This document shows, one piece after another, positions 35,185-43,004 of a DNA stretch of 64,000 nt. The stretch's first letter is position 1; every line of letters starts with the position of its first letter. The position numbers and the translations under genes were made by a program. A model generated the notes under the pieces. It was not told the DNA's origin. It did not search any database and saw only the letters and a list, made by a program, of their open reading frames with translations. Source of the stretch: Nakamurella sp040546275 (GTDB taxonomy: Bacteria; Actinomycetota; Actinomycetes; Mycobacteriales; Nakamurellaceae); contig NZ_JBEPNO010000013.1 of assembly GCF_040546275.1 (NCBI RefSeq), positions 62,001 to 126,000 on the forward strand. Direction: 5' to 3'.

Positions 35185-36392
35185 TGGATTTCGGATTCGA
35201 CGCCACCACGCTGGATTTCCAGCACCGCCTGCTGGCCTTCATGGACGAGTTCGTCCATCCGGCCGAACCCGTCTTCGAGGAGCAGCAGGCGGCCAGACCG
35301 GGCGCCTGGGGCCCACCGCCCATCGTCGCCGATCTACAGGTGAAAGCACGCGAGCGAGGTTTGTGGAATCTGTTCCTGCCCGGTGCCCGAGGTGCCGGCC
35401 TGACCAATCTGCAGTACGCGCCGCTGGCCGAGATCACCGGCCGCAGCCCGTCTCTCGCCCCGGCCGCGCTGAACTGCGCCGCTCCGGACACCGGCAACAT
35501 GGAGGTGCTGTCCCAGTTCGGCACTCCGGAACAGCAGGCGAAATGGCTGGATCCGTTGCTGGAGAGCACTATTCGCTCTGGTTTCGCGATGACCGAGCCG
35601 GACGTCGCCTCCTCCGACGCGACCAACATCGAGACCAGCATCGTGCGGGACGGCGACGACTACGTCATCAACGGTCGCAAGTGGTACATCTCCGGCGCGA
35701 TGGATCCACGCTGCGCGATCCTGATCGTGATGGGCAAGACCGACCCCACCGCCGCCCGCCACCAGCAGCAGAGCCAGGTGCTGGTACCCACCGACACCCC
35801 CGGCGTGACGATCCGCCGGGGCATGCACGTGATGGGGTACGACGACGCCGACCACGGCGGGCACGCGGAGATCGACTTCGTCGACGCCCGGGTGCCGGTC
35901 AGCAACCGGATCGGCGAGGAGGGTTCAGGTTTCGCGATCGCGCAGGCCCGGCTCGGCCCCGGACGCATCCACCACTGCATGCGCCTCATCGGCATGGCCG
36001 AGCGGGCCATCGAGCTGATGTGCCGGCGCGTCACCTCCCGTGTCGCGTTCGGGCGGCCGCTGGCCGATCAGGGCGTCATCGGCGAGTGGATCGCCGACTC
36101 ACGGGTCAAGGTCGAGCAGCTCCGGCTGCTGGTGCTCAAGACGGCGTGGTTGATGGACACCGTCGGCAACCAGGGCGCCCACACCGAGATCCAATCGATC
36201 AAGATCGCTGCACCGGAAACCACCTGCTGGATCATCGACAAGGCCATGCAGGCGCACGGGGCCGCCGGGGTCAGCCAGGACACCCCGCTGGCCCAGCTCT
36301 GGGCCGCCGCACGGACCATCAGGCTCGCCGACGGACCGGACGAGGTGCACCGCCGTTCGCTCGCCCGCCGGGAGCTCAAGAAGTACCAGTAG
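35181..36392 (+). CDS. Acyl-CoA dehydrogenase (ACAD10/11-type)
   Basis: This flavin-dependent acyl-CoA dehydrogenase of 403 residues has FAMTEPDVASSDATNIET (FAD binding), WYISGAMDPRC, the middle beta domain and a helical C-terminal domain. The C-terminus reads IRLADGPDEVHRR, the form seen in the ACAD10/11 branch. It is the last gene of the coupled operon and directly follows the APH-type kinase, matching the domain order of eukaryotic ACAD11. The expected reaction is alpha,beta-desaturation or phosphate elimination on 4-phospho-acyl-CoA. The substrate remains inferred. Confidence 0.88.
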   Translation: MMDFGFDATTLDFQHRLLAFMDEFVHPAEPVFEEQQAARPGAWGPPPIVADLQVKARERGLWNLFLPGARGAGLTNLQYAPLAEITGRSPSLAPAALNCAAPDTGNMEVLSQFGTPEQQAKWLDPLLESTIRSGFAMTEPDVASSDATNIETSIVRDGDDYVINGRKWYISGAMDPRCAILIVMGKTDPTAARHQQQSQVLVPTDTPGVTIRRGMHVMGYDDADHGGHAEIDFVDARVPVSNRIGEEGSGFAIAQARLGPGRIHHCMRLIGMAERAIELMCRRVTSRVAFGRPLADQGVIGEWIADSRVKVEQLRLLVLKTAWLMDTVGNQGAHTEIQSIKIAAPETTCWIIDKAMQAHGAAGVSQDTPLAQLWAAARTIRLADGPDEVHRRSLARRELKKYQ

Positions 36393-36453
36393 TTTGAACG
36401 GCAGTTAGCCAGAACAACCACGTTTCCGAGACAGAAAAGTCAGGAGTTCTACG

Positions 36454-37209
36454 GTGAGGTTCGAAGGAAGAGTTGCCATCGTCACCGGGGCGGCCCAGGG
36501 AATCGGTGCGGCAACGGCGAAACTCCTTGCCTCGCAAGGTGCAACCGTCGTCGTGGGCGATCTGACGGCGGAGCGCGCCGCTGGCACGGTCGAGGCCATC
36601 ACCGCTGCGGGTGGCACCGGGTTGGCCATTGGCTGCGACGTCACGGACGGCGAGTCGGTGAACGCGATGGTGGCCACCGCCCTGGACCGGTTCGGCTCGG
36701 TCGACATCCTCGTCAACAACGCCGGCATCACCCGCGACGATCTGCTCTACAAGATGGGCCGGGACAGCTGGGATGCGGTGATCTCGACCAACCTGACCAG
36801 CATCTTCCTGGTCTGCCAGGCCGCTGCCGTCCCGATGGTGAAGGCGAAGTACGGCAAGATCGTCTCGCTGTCGAGCCAGTCGGCCCGCGGCAACCGCGGC
36901 CAGGTCAACTACGCGGCGGCCAAGGCCGGCGTGCAGGGCATCACCGCCACCCTCTGCCAGGAACTGGGTCGCTACAACATCAACGTCAATGCGGTCGCCC
37001 CCGGCTACATCGCCACCGCGATGACCGACGCCACCGCGGAACGGGTCGGGTTCCGGCCCGAGGAGTACCAGAAGATGGCCAGCGAGCAGACCCCGATCGG
37101 CCGCGTCGGAAAGCCGGAGGACGTCGCCAACGCCATCGCCTTCCTGGCCAGCGAAGAGGCCTCCTTCATCTCCGGACAGACGCTGTACATCAACGGTGGC
37201 GTTCGCTAG
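36454..37209 (+). CDS. SDR-family 3-oxoacyl reductase-like protein (FabG-like)
   Basis: This 251-residue SDR has VTGAAQGIGAATAKLLA, LVNNAGITRDDLLYKM, SLSSQSARGNRGQVNYAAAKAG (Ser, Tyr, Lys) and a C-terminal FISGQTLYINGG. The NAGITRD motif is the typical FabG form. The start is GTG with AGGAG seven bases upstream, 61 bp after the preceding acyl-CoA dehydrogenase. It leads a second small operon with another acyl-CoA dehydrogenase and a MaoC-type hydratase. This suggests reduction or oxidation of 3-oxo/3-hydroxyacyl intermediates. Confidence 0.88.
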   Translation: MRFEGRVAIVTGAAQGIGAATAKLLASQGATVVVGDLTAERAAGTVEAITAAGGTGLAIGCDVTDGESVNAMVATALDRFGSVDILVNNAGITRDDLLYKMGRDSWDAVISTNLTSIFLVCQAAAVPMVKAKYGKIVSLSSQSARGNRGQVNYAAAKAGVQGITATLCQELGRYNINVNAVAPGYIATAMTDATAERVGFRPEEYQKMASEQTPIGRVGKPEDVANAIAFLASEEASFISGQTLYINGGVR

Positions 37210-37238
37210 AACCGATTTCACAGACAAGGAACAGAACC

Positions 37239-38411
37239 ATGGATTTCTCGCTGTCCGACGAAGAACGTGCCATTCGCGACACCGCCCGCGACTTCATCCG
37301 GAAAGAGGTGATGCCGTTGGAGGCCGAGGTATTGCGTCGCGAGCGCGCCCACCAACCCGGGCTGGAGCACAGCGAGGTGGTCGAGTTGCAGCACAAGGCG
37401 AAAGCCTTCGGCTTCTGGGGTCTGTCCACCCCGGAGGAGGACGGTGGGATGAGCCTGCCGGCCGTCATGCAGTCGCTGATCGCCTCCGAACTCGGGCGCA
37501 CCTTCGTGCCGTTCCGATTCGGCGGCGAGGCGGACAACATCCTCTACTTCTGCAATCCCGAACAGCGCAAGGAATACCTGGAGCCAACCATTTCCGGCGA
37601 GCGCCGGTCATGTTTCGCGATCACCGAGCCGGGTGCCGGTTCGGATGCGGCGAACATCAAGCTGTCGGCCGTGAAGGACGGCGACGACTGGGTGCTCAAC
37701 GGCGAGAAGGTCTACATCACCGGCGGCAACGAGGCCGACTTCGCCATCGTGGTCGCAGTCAGCGACAAGGAGAAGGGCGTCCGCGGCGGCGGAACGACCG
37801 CCTTCCTGGTCGACCGCGACATGGGCTGGAAGGCGGAACCGATCATCACCATGGGCGAGGGCGGACCGGCCGCGCTGGTCTTCGACAATGTCAGGGTGCC
37901 GTCGCGCAACATCCTGGGCGAGATCGGGCAGGGCTTCGAACTCGGCATGAAGTGGATCGGCAAGGGTCGCTACCTGATCCCGGCCACCGCGATCGGCATC
38001 GCCGAGCGGGCGCTGCAGATGGCCATCGACCACGCGAACACCAGGGTGACGTTCGGCAAGCCGATCGGCGAGAACCAGGCCATCGCCTGGATGATCGCGG
38101 ATTCGGAAACGGAGATCGAGGCCGCCCGCTGGCTGGTCCTTCGTGCTGCATGGACCGTCGACCAGGGTGCGGATCCGCGTCACTCGTCATCGATGGCGAA
38201 GTTGTTCGGCGCCACCATGGTCAACAACGTCATCGACAAGGTCATGCAGATCCACGGCGGCATGGGCTACACCCGCGAGCTGCCGATCGAGCGCTGGTAC
38301 CGGCAGGTGCGGCTGTTCCGCATCTTCGAGGGCACCGACGAGATGCAGCGGCTCATCCTGTCCCGCGACCTGCTGCGCGGCTACACCAAGATCGGTGGGC
38401 ACCTGGCATGA
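37239..38411 (+). CDS. Acyl-CoA dehydrogenase (FadE-type)
   Basis: This 390-residue acyl-CoA dehydrogenase has CFAITEPGAGSDAANIK and VYITGGNEADF for FAD/substrate binding. RVTFGKPIGENQAIAW is in the C-terminal helical domain, and RIFEGTDEMQRLILSRDLL carries the likely catalytic glutamate. AAGGAA precedes the ATG. It overlaps the MaoC gene by 4 nt. It is a different branch from the ACAD at 35181. Chain-length preference is not readable. Confidence 0.9.
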   Translation: MDFSLSDEERAIRDTARDFIRKEVMPLEAEVLRRERAHQPGLEHSEVVELQHKAKAFGFWGLSTPEEDGGMSLPAVMQSLIASELGRTFVPFRFGGEADNILYFCNPEQRKEYLEPTISGERRSCFAITEPGAGSDAANIKLSAVKDGDDWVLNGEKVYITGGNEADFAIVVAVSDKEKGVRGGGTTAFLVDRDMGWKAEPIITMGEGGPAALVFDNVRVPSRNILGEIGQGFELGMKWIGKGRYLIPATAIGIAERALQMAIDHANTRVTFGKPIGENQAIAWMIADSETEIEAARWLVLRAAWTVDQGADPRHSSSMAKLFGATMVNNVIDKVMQIHGGMGYTRELPIERWYRQVRLFRIFEGTDEMQRLILSRDLLRGYTKIGGHLA

Positions 38412-38866
38412 GGACCTTCTCCAGCGCGGAAGAACTGCTCGGGGCCGTCGGCGAGAGCCTCGGGCCCGGTGAGCCCTACCTGGTGGAGCAGAGTCGGATC
38501 CAGGCGTTCGCCGACGCCACCGACGATCACCAGTGGATCCACCTCGACGAGGAGCGTGCCGCGGCAGGACCTTTCGGCACCCGGATCGCGCACGGGTTCC
38601 TGACGCTCTCGCTGCTCCCCGTCCTGATGGGCGGCCTGTACCGCCTCGAGGGCGTCAAGATGGCGGTCAACTACGGCCTCAACAAGGTCCGCTTCCCGTC
38701 CCCGCTGCCGACCGGCAGCTCCGTCGTCGCCTCTGCCGTCATCTCGGAGGTGACGCCCATCGCCGAGGGGATCATCCAGGTGGTGCTGACGGTCAGCATC
38801 ACCGCCGAGGGCGCCAAGAAGCCCTGCTGCGTCGCCGAGTCGGTGGGCCGCTTCTCCTTCGGCTGA
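38408..38866 (+). CDS. MaoC-like (hotdog-fold) enoyl-CoA hydratase
   Basis: This protein of about 152 residues has the hydratase-2 motif: AFADATDDHQWIHLDEERA with the Asp/His pair, then FGTRIAHGFLTLSLLP. These are typical of (R)-specific enoyl-CoA hydratases and NodN/MaoC proteins. It starts with ATG inside the ACAD stop codon. With the ACAD and FabG-like genes it gives oxidise-hydrate-oxidise steps for one acyl-CoA substrate. A long open frame from 37196 ends at the same stop codon, but only this last part is the real protein. Confidence 0.87.
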   Translation: MRTFSSAEELLGAVGESLGPGEPYLVEQSRIQAFADATDDHQWIHLDEERAAAGPFGTRIAHGFLTLSLLPVLMGGLYRLEGVKMAVNYGLNKVRFPSPLPTGSSVVASAVISEVTPIAEGIIQVVLTVSITAEGAKKPCCVAESVGRFSFG

Positions 38867-38904
38867 CTCGACCGTTGCCGCCGTCCTGGCAAGGGCGGGG
38901 TGGT

Positions 38905-38932
38905 CCTGGCAAGGGCTGCGGGCCCTGCCAGG
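38905..38932. terminator. Hairpin between convergent MaoC and MFS genes
   Basis: CCTGGCAAGGGC (38905-38916) pairs with GCCCTGCCAGG (38922-38932), leaving one bulged A and a 5-nt loop. The left arm unit (GTCCTGGCAAGGGC) is directly repeated at 38883-38896. Confidence 0.6.
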
Positions 38933-39006
38933 TAGGAGCAAGCCTTGCCTGGACGGTTACCTCCGCGGCAGATCCGGCAAGCGGCGGGCCGTGACCGGAC
39001 CTGTCA

Positions 39007-40344
39007 CTACCGCGCCTCGGTGATCAGGATGGTGGCCAGCAGGGCGATGGCGACGACGACGAGGACCCCGGCGCCGATGGCGACCGCGCTGACCAGGCCG
39101 CCGACGGCGCCGATCGCACCGCAGCCGACAACGACCACCGCGGAGACGCCGTAGGAGGTGGCGGCATACCGCGAAGTCACCGCACCCTGACGGGACGGGT
39201 CGAGACCGCGGGTCAGCAGGACCATGCCGCCGCGGTAGCCCAGCGCCGGACCACCCGCCGCGACCGCACAACCGACGTAGACCAACGGGAGCGAGGCGGA
39301 CAGGGCGCCGATCGTCAGGAACGCCAGGCCGAGGCCGGCCATGGCGGTGCCGATCGTCAGCTCGTAGCCCCGGGCGAACTTCAGGACCGGCCGTTTCGCC
39401 AGAACCTGGAGCACCCACGCGGACGCGAGCAGCAGGATGGCCGGGCTGGTGGCGACGACGACGGCGGTGGGTCCGGTGAACTGGCGCAGCAAGGCCGGGA
39501 CCAGCGCGGTGACCAGGCCGGGAACCGTCCAGCCGAGGGCGCCGACTGCCATGCCCAGCAACACGTGCCGACGGATCAGGCCGGGCTCGGCGGTCGGCGT
39601 CGCGTCCGCGGGCGGCGTCGACGAAACGGAGGACGCGTTGAGCAAACCGGCGTCGTCCACCTCGGACCCGATCGCACCCGACGTCGACACCACGGCCCGG
39701 CTCGCGGCCGACCGGCTCGCGGCCCGGGCGGCCAGCGCTGCGATCACGGCACCCAGCACGAGGACCGTCACCCCGGCATGCGCCAGGTAGATGACCGGAC
39801 CGATCCCGGCCTGCGCCAGCACCACCGCGGCGACGGTGCCGAACAGCGCCCCGGCGATGTTGCCGGTTGCGACGGAGCCACGGCCGCGTTCCCCCACCAA
39901 CCCGACCATGAGGGCGGCGGCCGCACCGGTCGAGATCGCGACGCTGATGCCGGACAGGGCCCGGCCGGCGACCAGCATCGACGGCGTGCCGCCGGTCGCC
40001 ATCAGCAGATCGGCCACCAGGGCGGCGGACAGTCCAGCGATCAGCAGCAGGCCGGCCCTTGACCGGATCGCCGGTCGAGTGCACAGCGCCAGACCCGGCA
40101 CGAGGAGCAGCAGGTAGGCGGAGAACAGGAGGGAGAGACCGAACGGGCTCATCCGATAGGTCTCGCGGTAGGCGGGCAGCAGCGCGGTCGGCAGGTTCGG
40201 CCCGGCGATGACCAGGCAGAAGGCGGCCACCACGAGAGCGCCCATCGTCCTGGCCGTCGGGGTCCACCGGCGGGCAATGGCCTGGACGAGGGCGGAGGGA
40301 GCCGCCGTCAGGACGGATCCGGGTCGTGCAACGACGCCAATCAT
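39007..40344 (-). CDS. MFS transporter (drug/metabolite efflux type)
   Basis: This protein of about 445 residues has 12 hydrophobic segments, with a polar linker of about 50 residues between the two halves (around residues 195-245). It has the major-facilitator layout, with ALSGISVAIS in the first half and YRGGMVLL in the second. ATG at 40344 follows CAGGGTGGCAGG; longer starts overlap the divergent regulator. It faces a TetR gene across 145 bp with two operator-like sites. By context it exports the ligand sensed by that regulator. The substrate is unknown. Confidence 0.82.
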   Translation of the reverse strand: MIGVVARPGSVLTAAPSALVQAIARRWTPTARTMGALVVAAFCLVIAGPNLPTALLPAYRETYRMSPFGLSLLFSAYLLLLVPGLALCTRPAIRSRAGLLLIAGLSAALVADLLMATGGTPSMLVAGRALSGISVAISTGAAAALMVGLVGERGRGSVATGNIAGALFGTVAAVVLAQAGIGPVIYLAHAGVTVLVLGAVIAALAARAASRSAASRAVVSTSGAIGSEVDDAGLLNASSVSSTPPADATPTAEPGLIRRHVLLGMAVGALGWTVPGLVTALVPALLRQFTGPTAVVVATSPAILLLASAWVLQVLAKRPVLKFARGYELTIGTAMAGLGLAFLTIGALSASLPLVYVGCAVAAGGPALGYRGGMVLLTRGLDPSRQGAVTSRYAATSYGVSAVVVVGCGAIGAVGGLVSAVAIGAGVLVVVAIALLATILITEAR

Positions 40345-40367
40345 CCTGCCACCCTGTCTGCCAAGTC

Positions 40368-40381
40368 GATAAGTTCTTCTC
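40368..40381. promoter_or_regulatory. Operator-like site 1 (TetR/MFS intergenic)
   Basis: GATAAGTTCTTCTC is an imperfect dyad (5 of 6 bp) and differs by one base from the second site at 40419. It lies 24 bp upstream of the MFS start. Confidence 0.6.
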
Positions 40382-40418
40382 ATCTTGCGGCAGATTGTTA
40401 GGCTGCGCAAGAGTAACT

Positions 40419-40432
40419 GAGAAGTTCTTCTC
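40419..40432. promoter_or_regulatory. Operator-like site 2 (TetR/MFS intergenic)
   Basis: GAGAAG-TT-CTTCTC is a perfect 6-bp inverted repeat, 51 bp (centre to centre) from site 1 and on the same face orientation. The two sites share an 11-base direct repeat AAGTTCTTCTC. Confidence 0.65.
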
Positions 40433-40489
40433 GTCAGAGAGGTCACCTCTGCACCGGCAGAGTGATGCGCGACAGGCGATGATGACCGG

Positions 40490-41092
40490 GTGACCGCCAC
40501 CGGAGCCGAGACGCCGATGCGCAGCGACGCCCGGCGGACCCGGGATCGTCTGCTGGACGCGGCCGCCGAACTGCTCGAGTCGACCGGCCGGCACTTCACG
40601 CTTCCCGATCTCGCCCGGCGGGCCGGGGTGGGGACGGCCACCGCGTACCGGCACTTCGACGACGTCGCCGACGCTCTCGCGGCCGTCGAGGTGCGGTCGA
40701 TCCAAGCGCTGACCGCCGCGATCGACGCCATCCCCGCAGCGAGCGGTGCGCGGCGCCGCTACGACGACATCTGCGCGTTGTGGGTGGGTCGATCGACCCG
40801 GGAATCAGCGGCGGCCCGGTTCCTGCGTTCGCCCGAGGGCGTTCTGCAGCGGGCCGACCGCGGCGACCCGAGCATCACCGCCCTGGTGGGTGCCCTGTCG
40901 GTCGCCGTCGACGATCTGGTGGCCGCCGGCGAGGCGCCGGCCCAGGACACCGCGGCCGCGGTGCTGATCTGGATCACCCTGTTCGACGAGCGCACCGTCA
41001 TCGACCTCGCCCGTACCCATGGCTGGACCACCCACCGGATCACCGACTACCTGGGCGCCGCCGTGCTCGGCGCGCTCCGCAACCAGACCTGA
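40490..41092 (+). CDS. TetR-family transcriptional regulator
   Basis: This 200-residue protein has an N-terminal TetR helix-turn-helix (TRDRLLDAAAELLES, then FTLPDLARRAGVGTATAYRHFDD) and a variable alpha-helical ligand domain. It is divergent from the MFS pump, the classic arrangement for a repressor of its own operon and an efflux gene. Two matching dyads lie between the genes. The start is GTG with no evident ribosome-binding site. The ligand is unknown. Confidence 0.9.
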   Translation: MTATGAETPMRSDARRTRDRLLDAAAELLESTGRHFTLPDLARRAGVGTATAYRHFDDVADALAAVEVRSIQALTAAIDAIPAASGARRRYDDICALWVGRSTRESAAARFLRSPEGVLQRADRGDPSITALVGALSVAVDDLVAAGEAPAQDTAAAVLIWITLFDERTVIDLARTHGWTTHRITDYLGAAVLGALRNQT

Positions 41093-41099
41093 CCACAAC

Positions 41100-41720
41100 T
41101 CAGAACGGGTCGGACGTCAGGTAGTGGGCGTGGGCGCCCTTCACGCCGGGGAGTGCCATCGCCAACCGGACCGCGATCTGGCGGTCGTTGGCACTGTCGA
41201 TGTGATCCTGGATCTCGGCCCGACCCGACTCGACGGACACACTCCAGCGATCGGCATCGGAGAAGGCAGCCAGTTCGCGGGAGATGTCGGTGGCGATGTC
41301 CGCATCACTTCGGATGACCCCGGCCCGCAGCAGATCCCGCCGCGTGACGATCCCGAGGATCTGACGGCCGTCGACGATCGGCACACATCTGATTCGTTCC
41401 TCGAGCATCAGCCGGGCGAGTTCCGACGTGTCCGCACCCGGCGTCAGCGACTCCACCGACGTTGTCATCACATCACCCACCACCTTGCGGTGCCGACGCC
41501 ACGAGAAGTGTTCATCAGCAGGCGAATTCGGATTCGACGTGGAGTCGAGACGCTCGCGGAGCAGGTCGGCCTCCGTGACGATGCCGACCAGGTGGTCGTC
41601 GTCATCGGTCACCGGCAGTCCGGTGAACCCGTGCCGGGTGAGCATGTCGGCCGCGAGGCCGAGGCCGGCGTCGGCACGGATGGTGATCACGGGGTGGGAC
41701 ATGACTTCTCGGGCCTTCAT
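41100..41720 (-). CDS. CBS-pair protein with C-terminal BON-like domain
   Basis: This protein of about 206 residues has two CBS motifs: MSHPVITIRADAG...FTGLPVTDDDDHLVGIVTEADLL and MTTSVESLTPGAD...RCVPIVDGRQILGIVTRRDLL. The last ~60 residues resemble a BON domain (VSVESGRAEIQDHIDSANDR). CBS pairs bind adenine nucleotides and often sense energy state; mycobacterial HRP1-type CBS proteins belong to the hypoxia regulon. ATG at 41720 follows GAAGGAG and overlaps the Acg-like gene by 4 nt, so the two are co-translated. Confidence 0.87.
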   Translation of the reverse strand: MKAREVMSHPVITIRADAGLGLAADMLTRHGFTGLPVTDDDDHLVGIVTEADLLRERLDSTSNPNSPADEHFSWRRHRKVVGDVMTTSVESLTPGADTSELARLMLEERIRCVPIVDGRQILGIVTRRDLLRAGVIRSDADIATDISRELAAFSDADRWSVSVESGRAEIQDHIDSANDRQIAVRLAMALPGVKGAHAHYLTSDPF

Positions 41721-42742
41721 GACGCTCCTTCGGTGACGATCGCCGGAGCGTGGTTCGCTACGGACGGGACCAGACAGTCCTGGGCGGAGCGCCGGGGGGT
41801 GCTGGCGACCGGACCACCGAACCCCAGGCGAAGGACCACCTGTGGGTGGATGTGGCCGCCGATCAGGTCTGCAAGGTCCCTGCGGACCGGCTCCACCTCG
41901 ATGAGCTGAGAGACGAAGGAGGCGGCCAGCCCGATGTTCGTGGCGGTCAACAGCACACGTTGCATCGCCTGACCGGCCTGGATCTGAGCCTGCGGTTGGT
42001 CGGTGTACGTGGACAGGACGGCGATCAGCGGGTCCTCGTGCGCCGGGCTGCCCGGGGCGCTCTGCGGTCGGCCGAAGTCCCGGAAGTTCCAGGAGGCCGG
42101 CGAATACCGGGCCGGGCCGGTGGCCCAGATCGGGACCCCGTCCACGGAATCGTTGCGGCCGGTCCAGGCCGCCCACTCCGCGGACCATGCCGGGTCTGCG
42201 AGCTGATGACGATGGGCGGCGGCCGCCCACCGATGCAACTGCGAGAGCTGGGTTCCATCGCTGATGATCTGCAGGTGGGTCCGCTCGATCTCGGCGGCCC
42301 GGATCAGGGTTCGCTGGTAGCCCACCGAAACGGCCAGGTCGAAGAACGGCTGACGGTTGGTCCGCCGGTGGGTGATCGCACGTTCCAACTCGGCCCGCTC
42401 CGGGCTCAGCATGCCGTCACCGGCGTGATCGATGACCGCCAGCGGCCCGCGACCCTGGTCGGGATCGAGGGTGACGCGACCGGCGATCCCATAGCGGGCC
42501 AGGGCCAGCTTCAGGTTGAAGAGAACGGCACCGCAGGCGATCCGAGCTTCTCGACCGTCAGGGTCCGTGGCAGTCAGGGCGCGGTCCGGATCGAGGTGCA
42601 GCTCGATCCGATCCGGCGCGAGCACGAAGGCCCACGGCTGGCTGTTGTGCAGGGACGGCGCCCGGCAGCCGGCCGTCAGTACCAGATCGGTCTGCTCGGC
42701 GGAGAGACCGAAGGGAGTGATGATGACGCTCACCCCTTCCAT
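41717..42742 (-). CDS. Acg-like nitroreductase-family protein
   Basis: This protein of about 341 residues resembles Acg/Rv2032-type FMN-binding nitroreductase relatives: LTAGCRAPSLHNSQPW near the N-terminus, HRRTNRQPFFD in the middle and ATNIGLAASFVSQLIEVE with a C-terminal RLGFGGPVASTPRR. In M. tuberculosis Acg is induced by DosR under hypoxia. ATG at 42742 is the best conserved start, though no good ribosome-binding site is present. It forms an operon with the CBS protein and is divergent from the alcohol dehydrogenase; DosR-like boxes lie upstream. Whether it is catalytic or sequesters flavin is not known. Confidence 0.8.
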   Translation of the reverse strand: MEGVSVIITPFGLSAEQTDLVLTAGCRAPSLHNSQPWAFVLAPDRIELHLDPDRALTATDPDGREARIACGAVLFNLKLALARYGIAGRVTLDPDQGRGPLAVIDHAGDGMLSPERAELERAITHRRTNRQPFFDLAVSVGYQRTLIRAAEIERTHLQIISDGTQLSQLHRWAAAAHRHQLADPAWSAEWAAWTGRNDSVDGVPIWATGPARYSPASWNFRDFGRPQSAPGSPAHEDPLIAVLSTYTDQPQAQIQAGQAMQRVLLTATNIGLAASFVSQLIEVEPVRRDLADLIGGHIHPQVVLRLGFGGPVASTPRRSAQDCLVPSVANHAPAIVTEGAS

Positions 42743-42846
42743 ATCGGGAAACGTGGAGTTCCACTTCAGAGAACCTGGAGCACGAACTGCGGGGACGGAG
42801 CGCCCCGTGGGATCCAGCTTCCACCCGGCGGCAGCCGCTCCGCCAT

Positions 42847-42858
42847 GGACGAAAGTCC
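42847..42858. promoter_or_regulatory. DosR-like box A
   Basis: GGAC-GAAA-GTCC is a perfect 4-bp dyad that differs by one base from the core GGACTWWAGTCC of the mycobacterial DosR consensus. It sits in the divergent region between the Acg-like gene and the alcohol dehydrogenase. Confidence 0.5.
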
Positions 42859-42868
42859 TCTGCCGGGC

Positions 42869-42880
42869 GGACTTTCCGGA
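42869..42880. promoter_or_regulatory. DosR-like half-site B
   Basis: GGACTTTC followed by CGGA is the reverse complement of the right part of box A, so the two make an 8-bp inverted repeat (42851-42858 with 42869-42876). The second half-site is degenerate. Confidence 0.35.
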
Positions 42881-42895
42881 CGTCATCTGATCGCT

Positions 42896-42909
42896 GGGTC
42901 TTTGTGCCC
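42896..42909. promoter_or_regulatory. Repeated 14-bp motif C (DosR-like)
   Basis: GGGTCTTTGTGCCC agrees with 12 of 14 bases of the motif upstream of cydA at 44584. It matches 10 of 14 positions of the DosR consensus. Confidence 0.45.
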
Positions 42910-43004
42910 TACCGCCGCGGTCAACGGGTGCGCAACCCTCGTGCTGCACCCGACCCACAGCCCAACCGCTGTGCATCACGCTTCCACCCATCGAGGAGAC
43001 CACC

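Noticed and set aside
37196..38407. Long plus-strand frame leading into the MaoC gene
   Set aside because: The part before 38408 overlaps a well-supported acyl-CoA dehydrogenase in another frame; only the last 152 codons are real.
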